Shown in pieces: positions 47,915 through 55,925 of a stretch of 64,000 nt of DNA. The stretch comes from JAUIAI01 sp041396585 (lineage in GTDB: Bacteria > Pseudomonadota > Gammaproteobacteria > Burkholderiales > Burkholderiaceae_E), in NCBI GenBank assembly GCA_041396585.1, contig JAWKYG010000003.1, positions 62,001 to 126,000 of the forward strand, written 5' to 3'. Both the position numbers and the translations under genes were made by a program. Every line of letters begins with the position of its first letter. The first letter of the stretch is position 1. The notes under the pieces are model-generated. The model saw only the letters and a program-made list of their open reading frames with translations, had not been told where the DNA came from and did no database searches.

Positions 47915-49111
47915 ATGAGTGGACCGCTCACCGGTCTCAAGGTTCTGGACATCGCCACGATCATCGCCGCGCCGTCGGCGGCCTCGCTGCTCGGCGACTA
48001 TGGCGCCGAGGTGGTCAAGGTCGAACTGCCCGGGCGTGGCGATGGCGCTCGCGGCTACCCACCGTTCAAGGATGGCAAGCCGCTCTGGTGGAAGGTGATC
48101 AATCGCGGCAAGCGGTTCGTCACGCTCGATCTGCGCAAGCCCGAAGGGCAGGCGCTGCTCAAGCGCATGCTGCCGCAGTTTGACGTGCTGGTGGAAAACT
48201 ACCGCCCCGGCACGCTCGATCGCTGGGGTCTGGATCGCGACACACTCTGGGCGGCAAACAAGCGGCTGGTGATCCTGCGTGCCTCCGGTTACGGCCAGAC
48301 CGGTCCTTATCGACGCCGCCCGGGTTTCGCCCGCTTGTTCGAGTCGATGGGCGGGCTCACCTTCATCACCGGCGAGGCCGACGGTGCACCCACCCATGCC
48401 GGCTATCCGATTGGCGATGCGGTTGGCGGCCTGTTCGGAAGCGCCGGGGTTCTGGCCGCGCTCTGGCGGATCGCGAGAGATCCGCAGGCGCCGGGCGAGG
48501 AGATCGACCTGGCGCTGACCGAAGCCACGTTCAAGATGCTCGAGTTCCTGGCGATCGGCTACGACCAACTCGGCAAGATCCACCAACGCAGCGGTAATAC
48601 CAGTCAATACTCCGCGCCATCGGATGTGCTGCGTACCCGCGATGGTCGCTGGGTGTCACTTTCGGGCAGCACCGATCAGCTGTTCGCGAACAACTGCCGC
48701 GCGATCGGCCAGCCGGAGCTGATCAATGACGAGCGCTTTCGTGACAATGCGCTGCGGGTGCAGAACGCGATCGAGCTCAATGGCATCTTCGGTGCCTGGT
48801 GTGCACAGCACACGCTGGCCGAGGTGATGGCCGCGATCGAAGAACACGAGGGCTCGATGGGCCCGGTCTACTCGATCGACCAGATCTTCGAAGACCCGCA
48901 GATGATTGCTCGCGGCATGATCTGCGATGTTCCCGACGGCGACTTCGGCACGGTGCGCATGCAGAACGTGGTGCCGCGATTTGCCAATTCGCCCACTCGT
49001 ATCGAACGTACCGCGGGCTCGCTAGGCGAGCACAATGAAGAGATATACCGCGAATGGTTCGGTCTGAGTGCCGATGAACTCGACGAACTACGATCGAAGG
49101 GGGTGATCTGA
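47915..49111 (+). CDS. CaiB/BaiF family (class III) CoA-transferase
   Basis: 398 residues. The family start LTGLKVLDIATIIAAPSAAS, the VENYRPGTLDRWGL motif and the catalytic Asp D168 in GYPIGDAVGG agree with formyl-CoA-transferase-like enzymes that move CoA between carboxylic acids through an aspartyl-CoA intermediate. The C-terminal domain is complete. The start of the acyl-CoA ligase gene overlaps the stop codon by one base (TGATG), so both products probably activate the same acid. Substrate unknown. Confidence 0.9.
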   Translation: MSGPLTGLKVLDIATIIAAPSAASLLGDYGAEVVKVELPGRGDGARGYPPFKDGKPLWWKVINRGKRFVTLDLRKPEGQALLKRMLPQFDVLVENYRPGTLDRWGLDRDTLWAANKRLVILRASGYGQTGPYRRRPGFARLFESMGGLTFITGEADGAPTHAGYPIGDAVGGLFGSAGVLAALWRIARDPQAPGEEIDLALTEATFKMLEFLAIGYDQLGKIHQRSGNTSQYSAPSDVLRTRDGRWVSLSGSTDQLFANNCRAIGQPELINDERFRDNALRVQNAIELNGIFGAWCAQHTLAEVMAAIEEHEGSMGPVYSIDQIFEDPQMIARGMICDVPDGDFGTVRMQNVVPRFANSPTRIERTAGSLGEHNEEIYREWFGLSADELDELRSKGVI

Positions 49112-50691
49112 TGAATCCGAATCGAAGCATCTGGCGTCACACACTGGGCGATCTGCTGCGCCGCACCGCGGCCCGGCTGCCCAACAAGACCGCGATCGTG
49201 TGTGGCCACACACAATGGAGTTACGCCGAGTTCGACGGCATCTGCAACCGCCTGGCCAACGGCCTGGCGGCCCAGGGTGTCGCAGCGGGTGACCGGGTTG
49301 CCGTGCTGTCGCGCAATTCCCATGCATTCGCGGCATTGCGCTTCGCGCTGGCGCGCCTGGGTGCGGTGCTGGTGCCGATCAATTTCATGCTCAATGCACG
49401 TGAGATCGCCTACATCCTGGGCCACAGCGGCGCCAGCCGTCTGGCCGTGGGCCCAGACATGGTCGAGCTTGGCCGCGCGGCAATGGACGAAGACGCGGGT
49501 CAGGTGAGCGAATTGATCTGGCTGCCCGGCGAGCACGAGGCGGGCGCACCCGAGGGAATGCTCTCATTCGAATCGCTGCTGGCCCAGGATGCCGGCGAGC
49601 CCGATGCCGACATCGACGGATCCAGCCTGCTGCAGATCATCTACACCAGCGGCACCGAGTCTCTCCCCAAGGGGGCGATGCTCACCCACGACGCGGTGAT
49701 CTGGCAGTACACCAGTTGCATCGTCGAGGGCGAGATCGCCGAGGATGACCGGCTTCTGCACGCGCTGCCGCTTTATCACTGCGCGCAGCTCGATGTCTTC
49801 CTCGGCCCCGGTGTGTATGTCGGCACCACCAATGTGATCACGGGTACTCCCACGGCGGAGAACATCCTGGCGCTGCTGGCTGGCCACGGCATCAATTCGT
49901 TCTTCGCGCCGCCATCCATCTGGATCGCCATGATGCGCGCACCGGACTTCGCGCGGACCGATCTCTCCGGGCTGAACAAGGGCTATTACGGTGCCTCGAT
50001 CATGCCGGTGCCGGTGTTGCTGGAGCTTGCCGAGCGCCTGCCCGGGCTTCGACTGTGGAATTTCTACGGCCAGACCGAGATCGCACCGCTGGCCACAGTT
50101 CTGAAGCCGCACGAGCAATTGACGCGGGCCGGGTCGGCTGGGCGCGCGGCGCTCAATGTCGAAACCCGCGTGGTTGATGACCAGATGCGCGATGTGGCCC
50201 CAGGCGAGATCGGCGAGATCGTGCATCGTTCGCCGCAGTTGCTGCAGGGCTACTTCAATGATGCGGAGCGCACCGCGGCCGCCTTCGACGGTGATTGGTT
50301 TCATAGCGGCGATCTGGCCACGCGCGATGCCGATGGCTACATCACGGTGGTGGACCGCAAGAAAGACATGATCAAGACCGGCGGTGAGAATGTCGCCAGC
50401 CGCGAAGTCGAGGAAGCGATCTATCGCTATGAGCCCGTGTCCGAGGTGGCGGTCATCGGGCTCGCGCATCCGTATTGGATCGAAGCGGTCACCGCGGTCG
50501 TCGTCCCGAAGCCGGGCAGCGATTTTTCAGAGGAAGGCCTGCTCGCGCATTGCCGGCAGGCCCTGGCTCACTACAAGGTTCCGAAGCGGGTGCTGATCAC
50601 CGACTCCCTGCCCAAGAACCCGAGCGGAAAGTTGCTCAAGCGCGAGTTGCGCACGGCGTACGAGCATCTGTTCGACAACGGCGAGAGCTGA
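49111..50691 (+). CDS. AMP-dependent acyl-CoA synthetase
   Basis: 526 residues of the ANL superfamily. AMP-binding motif YTSGTESLPKGAMLTH (around residues 178-193), the NFYGQTE signature, the GDWFHSGDLATRDADGYI hinge and the C-terminal PKNPSGKLLKREL catalytic lysine are all present. It forms acyl-CoA through an acyl-adenylate. Similarity is to medium/long-chain or aromatic-acid ligases; the acid is unknown. Coupled to the CoA-transferase gene. Confidence 0.9.
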   Translation: MNPNRSIWRHTLGDLLRRTAARLPNKTAIVCGHTQWSYAEFDGICNRLANGLAAQGVAAGDRVAVLSRNSHAFAALRFALARLGAVLVPINFMLNAREIAYILGHSGASRLAVGPDMVELGRAAMDEDAGQVSELIWLPGEHEAGAPEGMLSFESLLAQDAGEPDADIDGSSLLQIIYTSGTESLPKGAMLTHDAVIWQYTSCIVEGEIAEDDRLLHALPLYHCAQLDVFLGPGVYVGTTNVITGTPTAENILALLAGHGINSFFAPPSIWIAMMRAPDFARTDLSGLNKGYYGASIMPVPVLLELAERLPGLRLWNFYGQTEIAPLATVLKPHEQLTRAGSAGRAALNVETRVVDDQMRDVAPGEIGEIVHRSPQLLQGYFNDAERTAAAFDGDWFHSGDLATRDADGYITVVDRKKDMIKTGGENVASREVEEAIYRYEPVSEVAVIGLAHPYWIEAVTAVVVPKPGSDFSEEGLLAHCRQALAHYKVPKRVLITDSLPKNPSGKLLKRELRTAYEHLFDNGES

Positions 50692-50786
50692 ACGGCCCGT
50701 GCTGCGACAGCGCCCGTGCGGCCCGACAAGAACACACGGGCCGGATGGACGCGAAGCCACGGCCCGATCGCCGTGGCAACGCTGGT

Positions 50787-52757
50787 TCAGGCGTCCAGAC
50801 CCAGGCGGATGATCACCGAGCGCGAACCGACGCCGTTGGCCAGCAACACCGTGAGCATGTAGTAGCCGGGCGGGGCCAGGCTGCCGCTCTCCGGCAGCTC
50901 GATCTCCAGCACGTCATCGAGCTGATGGAACGCCAGGCTCAGCCGCCGCTGCCCGGTGTCGAAGCCATGCGTCACATTGCCGGTGCCATTCAGCGCCACC
51001 GACGCGATCGGCCAGGCCTTGTCCAGTTTGATCTGCATGCGCTCGCCATAGTGCGGTGCCATCGCCGTCACCGCCTCTATCACCGGCCGCTCGGCCAGAC
51101 GCACCGTGCCATCGGCATCACGGCTGAACATCGACGGTGGCACGAACACCTCCGCATCCAGATTGTTCACCGGCCCCGTCTGACCACCTCCGGCCGTCAG
51201 CACCGTGCCATTGGGCATCAGCAGCGCCGTGGAGTGATAAACGCGGATCCTGCTGGCCGCACCCACCTCCTGCCACTGCCCGGTCTCGGGCGACCAGATC
51301 TCCCCGTTGCGCACCGCCGCATCACCGCCGTAGTTCGCGAACCGCGTCCCGCCACTGACCAGCACCTTGCCGTTGGCCAGCACCGTCGCGTTATGCCACT
51401 GCCGCGCATGGATCATCGGCGAGGTCTCGTTCACCGTCGGCCACGATCCATGTCCGAACTCCAGAATCGTTGCCTGACGGCTCGAACTGGTTCGATAGAA
51501 GAACGAGATGTCCGCATCGCTCGCATCCCCGTTGCGATAGCCGTTGCCCCCGGTCTGCAGCACCCGCCCGGTGTCGAACATCACCGCCGAGGAGGTCACA
51601 CCCACATTGGGCCGCGTCTGCTCATTGACCGGCGATTTGAATCTGCCCGTGACCTCCAGCCCGCCATGGCCTGCGTCGGCGTTCGGATCCAGCCGCCAGA
51701 GCGTCTGCCCGGACAGGCCCACGACCCGACCGTCGGGCGCAACCCACGCTCGCGGATACCAGTACCGGTTCTCGTCCGGCCCGAACGCCTCCCGGCTCGT
51801 CGCCCCGCTCAGCTTCGTCCACCCCGACCCGGGCGAGTACACCTCCGGTGTCATCGCGATTATGTCGCTGCCGCCATCGGCATTCAGATACGCCGATGGG
51901 TTCTTGAAGCCCGAATCGGCATAGGCATTGCCCCCGCCCACCATCAGCGCGCGCCCGTCGGCCAGCGTGATCATCGTCCCGTACCAGCGACCCGCCGACA
52001 GCGATGCCGCATTCGTGCTCGTGTTCGAACCAACCTCCAGCACGCTGGTCGCTCGATCCACATTGCCGCCGGCCACCATCAGCCGCCCCGCGCCGATCCA
52101 TGCCGCCGAGGCACAGAAGCTGTCCACGCCCACCGCATTGGGGCTCTGCCAGTGCGCGGCGCGACCCGTGCCCGACGTCGGATCCCAGATGTCGAAGATG
52201 CGCCCCGATTGCGAGGTGCCGCCATTGGGCGTGCCAAACGACACCACACGCCCGTCGGGCAGCAGCGATGCATGGATCGCCAGCAGCGGCCAGTTCATCG
52301 GCGCCAGCCACATCCCTCGCTGGGGCGCATCGGCGCTGGGTACCAGACCATCCAGAATCGGATCGGTCGCCACTGGCACCCGGAACGCAAAACTCGATAC
52401 CGGCACGAAGGGCAAGGCCACCGGTGCCGTCTCAGGGGGTGTCACCGGATTGCCCGCGGCGGGGATGTCCGCTTGATCCGGGTTGTCAAGATCATTCATG
52501 ACAGACCCGCCGTCGGCCTCGCTTGGGCCCGGAGTCAGTGTCGACGCAGCAGGTGCGTCAGATGATGATGCGGCATCGGCCGTGACGGCTTCATTGCTCT
52601 GAGAGGTCTTGTTCTGGTCATTGCGGACGGCTTGGTCTGCCGCAACCTGCACCGCGTGTGCGCGGGGATCGCCGCCGCCTGATCCACATCCGAAGAGAAG
52701 CGCGCAAAGAGTGAGGACCGATACGGGAGTACGAAAGCTGGACCCATTGCGATGCAC
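50787..52757 (-). CDS. galactose-oxidase-like copper radical oxidase lipoprotein, copy 1
   Basis: 656 residues. Signal peptide with lipobox LFGC (C24), then a 90-residue Ser/Ala/Pro-rich linker, a seven-bladed Kelch-like propeller and a C-terminal immunoglobulin-like DUF1929 domain. The catalytic set of galactose oxidase is conserved: C215 and Y259 (44 apart, as in the fungal enzyme), Y507-H508 (VYHSTALL) and H597 (VTHGFDTGQRR). It should thus form a Cys-Tyr radical copper centre on the cell surface or in the periplasm. Substrate unknown; bacterial relatives such as GlxA act on glycans. GTG start, AGGAG 12 bases upstream. The catalytic part is nearly identical to the next gene. Confidence 0.9.
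   Translation of the reverse strand: MHRNGSSFRTPVSVLTLCALLFGCGSGGGDPRAHAVQVAADQAVRNDQNKTSQSNEAVTADAASSSDAPAASTLTPGPSEADGGSVMNDLDNPDQADIPAAGNPVTPPETAPVALPFVPVSSFAFRVPVATDPILDGLVPSADAPQRGMWLAPMNWPLLAIHASLLPDGRVVSFGTPNGGTSQSGRIFDIWDPTSGTGRAAHWQSPNAVGVDSFCASAAWIGAGRLMVAGGNVDRATSVLEVGSNTSTNAASLSAGRWYGTMITLADGRALMVGGGNAYADSGFKNPSAYLNADGGSDIIAMTPEVYSPGSGWTKLSGATSREAFGPDENRYWYPRAWVAPDGRVVGLSGQTLWRLDPNADAGHGGLEVTGRFKSPVNEQTRPNVGVTSSAVMFDTGRVLQTGGNGYRNGDASDADISFFYRTSSSRQATILEFGHGSWPTVNETSPMIHARQWHNATVLANGKVLVSGGTRFANYGGDAAVRNGEIWSPETGQWQEVGAASRIRVYHSTALLMPNGTVLTAGGGQTGPVNNLDAEVFVPPSMFSRDADGTVRLAERPVIEAVTAMAPHYGERMQIKLDKAWPIASVALNGTGNVTHGFDTGQRRLSLAFHQLDDVLEIELPESGSLAPPGYYMLTVLLANGVGSRSVIIRLGLDA
50803..52428. 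repeat. 1.6-kb direct repeat, unit 1 (within oxidase copy 1)
   Basis: This block matches 53156-54780 almost base for base: I noticed one substitution near 50828 (Asn/Ser) and one single-base length difference. Outside the block the two genes differ clearly. Confidence 0.95.
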
Positions 52758-53139
52758 GATACAAACACACTCCTAGCTTGGATGGCGCATTCGCGCCTTA
52801 TATAACGCCTGCCTCAATGACGGCTGAAGTCGAGTATGGATGATGATTGCTTACATGTCGATACCATTTTCTGGTTGACGACCTCTTCCGACGAGCGTCG
52901 ATACCCGTGCGTGACGAACTATGACATCTGCATCGTGTCGGTCACTCGTTGATGACGAAGATGAAGCTCTCGTCCGGCTGCATGATTCAGGGGTCGCGCT
53001 CTGTTTGACGCAGGGCGATCTGACCCGCCGCTGCTCTCGGCCCTGTCTGCGCGACCCGTTTTCGAAGCCAGCGAGGATGGTCACAAGCGCGATCGAGCCC
53101 CGTCTCGAGCCCGATCGCGATGACGTCATCAGGAGCAGA
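52758..53139. other. intergenic region between the two oxidase genes
   Basis: 382 bases with no supported gene. The left part is the leader of copy 1: a GGCGC-N4-GCGCC inverted repeat at 52784-52797 and sequence recognisably related to the region upstream of copy 2. The right part holds a 12-bp palindrome GATGACGTCATC (53119-53130) just after copy 2. Confidence 0.6.
52784..52797 (-). promoter_or_regulatory. conserved inverted repeat upstream of oxidase copy 1
   Basis: GGCGC-ATTC-GCGCC, located 27 bases before the GTG start; the same element is kept at 55211-55224 before copy 2. Could be a 5'-leader hairpin or a regulator site. Confidence 0.5.
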
Positions 53140-55184
53140 TCAGCCGCGCATCCCGAGGCGGATGATCACCGAGCGCGAACCGACGCCGCTGGCCAGCAAC
53201 ACCGTGAGCATGTAGTAGCCGGGCGGGGCCAGGCTGCCGCTCTCCGGCAGCTCGATCTCCAGCACGTCATCGAGCTGATGGAACGCCAGGCTCAGCCGCC
53301 GCTGCCCGGTGTCGAAGCCATGCGTCACATTGCCGGTGCCATTCAGCGCCACCGACGCGATCGGCCAGGCCTTGTCCAGTTTGATCTGCATGCGCTCGCC
53401 ATAGTGCGGTGCCATCGCCGTCACCGCCTCTATCACCGGCCGCTCGGCCAGACGCACCGTGCCATCGGCATCACGGCTGAACATCGACGGTGGCACGAAC
53501 ACCTCCGCATCCAGATTGTTCACCGGCCCCGTCTGACCACCTCCGGCCGTCAGCACCGTGCCATTGGGCATCAGCAGCGCCGTGGAGTGATAAACGCGGA
53601 TCCTGCTGGCCGCACCCACCTCCTGCCACTGCCCGGTCTCGGGCGACCAGATCTCCCCGTTGCGCACCGCCGCATCACCGCCGTAGTTCGCGAACCGCGT
53701 CCCGCCACTGACCAGCACCTTGCCGTTGGCCAGCACCGTCGCGTTATGCCACTGCCGCGCATGGATCATCGGCGAGGTCTCGTTCACCGTCGGCCACGAT
53801 CCATGTCCGAACTCCAGAATCGTTGCCTGACGGCTCGAACTGGTTCGATAGAAGAACGAGATGTCCGCATCGCTCGCATCCCCGTTGCGATAGCCGTTGC
53901 CCCCGGTCTGCAGCACCCGCCCGGTGTCGAACATCACCGCCGAGGAGGTCACACCCACATTGGGCCGCGTCTGCTCATTGACCGGCGATTTGAATCTGCC
54001 CGTGACCTCCAGCCCGCCATGGCCTGCGTCGGCGTTCGGATCCAGCCGCCAGAGCGTCTGCCCGGACAGGCCCACGACCCGACCGTCGGGCGCAACCCAC
54101 GCTCGCGGATACCAGTACCGGTTCTCGTCCGGCCCGAACGCCTCCGGCTCGTCGCCCCGCTCAGCTTCGTCCACCCCGACCCGGGCGAGTACACCTCCGG
54201 TGTCATCGCGATTATGTCGCTGCCGCCATCGGCATTCAGATACGCCGATGGGTTCTTGAAGCCCGAATCGGCATAGGCATTGCCCCCGCCCACCATCAGC
54301 GCGCGCCCGTCGGCCAGCGTGATCATCGTCCCGTACCAGCGACCCGCCGACAGCGATGCCGCATTCGTGCTCGTGTTCGAACCAACCTCCAGCACGCTGG
54401 TCGCTCGATCCACATTGCCGCCGGCCACCATCAGCCGCCCCGCGCCGATCCATGCCGCCGAGGCACAGAAGCTGTCCACGCCCACCGCATTGGGGCTCTG
54501 CCAGTGCGCGGCGCGACCCGTGCCCGACGTCGGATCCCAGATGTCGAAGATGCGCCCCGATTGCGAGGTGCCGCCATTGGGCGTGCCAAACGACACCACA
54601 CGCCCGTCGGGCAGCAGCGATGCATGGATCGCCAGCAGCGGCCAGTTCATCGGCGCCAGCCACATCCCTCGCTGGGGCGCATCGGCGCTGGGTACCAGAC
54701 CATCCAGAATCGGATCGGTCGCCACTGGCACCCGGAACGCAAAACTCGATACCGGCACGAAGGGCAAGGCCACCGGTGCCGGGATGGCCACGGCGGTCGC
54801 TTGCGAGGCGGGCGTCAGAGTCTGCTCCGAGGGATCGGTCATAGACGGCGCTATCGCTGTGAAGGCGGTCGCCGGATCCGGCGCCGCGGAAGCATCCGAG
54901 CCGAGCCCGGATTCAGCAGGGTCTCCCTGGATCTGTGTCAGCGGTGCCGTGGGGGCTGCAGTGGCAGCGGGCGAAGAGGTGTCCCCGGCTTGCGCCGGGG
55001 ACGTCGCCAAACCGTTGCCCGACGCGGCCTCGATGGTGCCGGTGTTGACAGCGCCATCGGCGGCCAGGCGAAGCGCCTGCGCGCCGGCGTCAGTGCCGCC
55101 TGAGCCGCAACCAGAGAGCCATGAGGAAAGAATGAGGACGGAGACGAAGACGGGAAATCGACAGCGATACCGACGTTGAAACAC
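53140..55184 (-). pseudogene. galactose-oxidase-like copper radical oxidase lipoprotein, copy 2, with 1-nt frameshift
   Basis: With one base added, it would encode 681 residues. The lipoprotein leader (lipobox LSGC) and its longer Ala/Thr/Pro linker differ from copy 1, while everything from APVALPFVPVSSFAFRV onward is the same apart from the C-terminal residues. In copy 1 the sequence reads CCTCCCGG; here, near 54144, it reads CCTCCGG, which breaks the frame after SGATSR and rejoins at EAFGPDENRYW. All active-site residues lie within the two open fragments. It is either a recent pseudogene or a consensus error in a collapsed duplicate. Same GTG start and AGGAG spacing as copy 1. Confidence 0.85.
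53156..54780. repeat. 1.6-kb direct repeat, unit 2 (within oxidase copy 2)
   Basis: Second unit of the near-perfect repeat shared with 50803-52428; 1625 against 1626 bases. Confidence 0.95.
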
Positions 55185-55210
55185 GATGCAAGCACACTCC
55201 TGGCTTGGTT

Positions 55211-55224
55211 GGCGCTTTCGCGCC
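55211..55224 (-). promoter_or_regulatory. conserved inverted repeat upstream of oxidase copy 2
   Basis: GGCGC-TTTC-GCGCC, 27 bases before the start codon, as for copy 1; only the loop differs (TTTC here, ATTC there). Confidence 0.5.
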
Positions 55225-55236
55225 TTGTATGTTGTC

Positions 55237-55288
55237 TGTCACAATGACATACGTATTCCAGTTTGGCCGATGATTGTCATTATGTCAA
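55237..55288. promoter_or_regulatory. candidate MarR operators between oxidase copy 2 and marR-type gene
   Basis: Two palindromes: TGTCA-CAA-TGACA (55237-55249, perfect) and TTGTCAT-T-ATGTCAA (55274-55288, 6 of 7 pairs). Length and symmetry suit a dimeric MarR protein, and the sites lie between the divergent regulator and oxidase genes. The region before copy 1 has diverged relatives (for example TGATTGCTTACATGTCGA at 52844-52861). Confidence 0.5.
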
Positions 55289-55341
55289 ACGTCTGATAAC
55301 GTGTGTCTCTTCGTCATCAGACTCGTGGGAGTGTTTGTGCG

Positions 55342-55863
55342 ATGGCCGACCCAACCCCTTCCGCCGACGACGCCGGCTTCTCGGCCGTCGATTTCCTCGC
55401 AGAAGCCACTGGCGGCCCGCGGCTGCGGCTGGCCGCCGGGCTGCGCGACACGGCGCACGTGCTGGGCACGCTGATCGACAAACAACTGCGCAGCGATCCC
55501 AACGCATTGCCTTATCCTTATCTGCGCATCATGGATGCGCTCGAACAAAGACCGGGCGCATCCGGGCGCCAGCTGGCACGCGCGGTCGTCGTCACGCCAC
55601 AGACGGTGGCCACGATTCTCAAGCGGCTGGAGGCCAACGACCATGTCAGGCGCTCGCCTCACGAGGAAAACCGCCGCGCCGAGCGCTGGTGGCTGACCGA
55701 TCGCGGCACCGAGCATTGCGCGGAGCAACGCACTCTCGTGGAACGAGAACTGGCCGCCGTCTTTCAGGGGGTTAGCCGACGCGAGATCGCGGAAATCGCG
55801 CGCACGATGGATCGTCTGTCAGAAATCGTGCTGCGCGCGGCTGAGCGTGCCGGAGTCTTCTGA
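55342..55863 (+). CDS. MarR-family transcriptional regulator
   Basis: 173 residues. A winged helix-turn-helix occupies the middle (LRIMDALEQRPGASGRQLAR, VVVTPQTVATILKRLEANDH, then VRRSPHEENRRAERWWLTDRG), flanked by dimerisation helices, the MarR layout. ATG 55342 has GGGAG 12 bases upstream. Divergent from oxidase copy 2, so probably its repressor or activator, perhaps controlling copy 1 as well through related upstream DNA. Inducer unknown. Confidence 0.87.
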   Translation: MADPTPSADDAGFSAVDFLAEATGGPRLRLAAGLRDTAHVLGTLIDKQLRSDPNALPYPYLRIMDALEQRPGASGRQLARAVVVTPQTVATILKRLEANDHVRRSPHEENRRAERWWLTDRGTEHCAEQRTLVERELAAVFQGVSRREIAEIARTMDRLSEIVLRAAERAGVF

Positions 55864-55925
55864 GCCGCCGCGTCCACCGGCTTTGGGGCGCCAGGCGCTT
55901 CAACATAGCTCCCCGGTTTGCGGGT

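Noticed and set aside
50693..50743. Inverted repeat CGGCCCGTG/CACGGGCCG as terminator between the acyl-CoA ligase and oxidase genes
   Set aside because: 33-base loop and no T-run; could be chance in GC-rich DNA.
50475..52565. 696-codon + strand frame across the oxidase gene, and its duplicate at 52921-54276
   Set aside because: Antisense to the oxidase; the duplication simply copies the shadow frame. Arg/His/Pro-rich with no domain.
52851..53129. 92-codon minus-strand frame between the oxidase genes
   Set aside because: Arg/Ser-rich low-complexity translation, no ribosome site, overlaps the duplicated leader region.
50803..54780. Insertion sequence or transposon explaining the 1.6-kb repeat
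   Set aside because: No transposase and no terminal inverted repeats; the repeat edges lie inside homologous genes.
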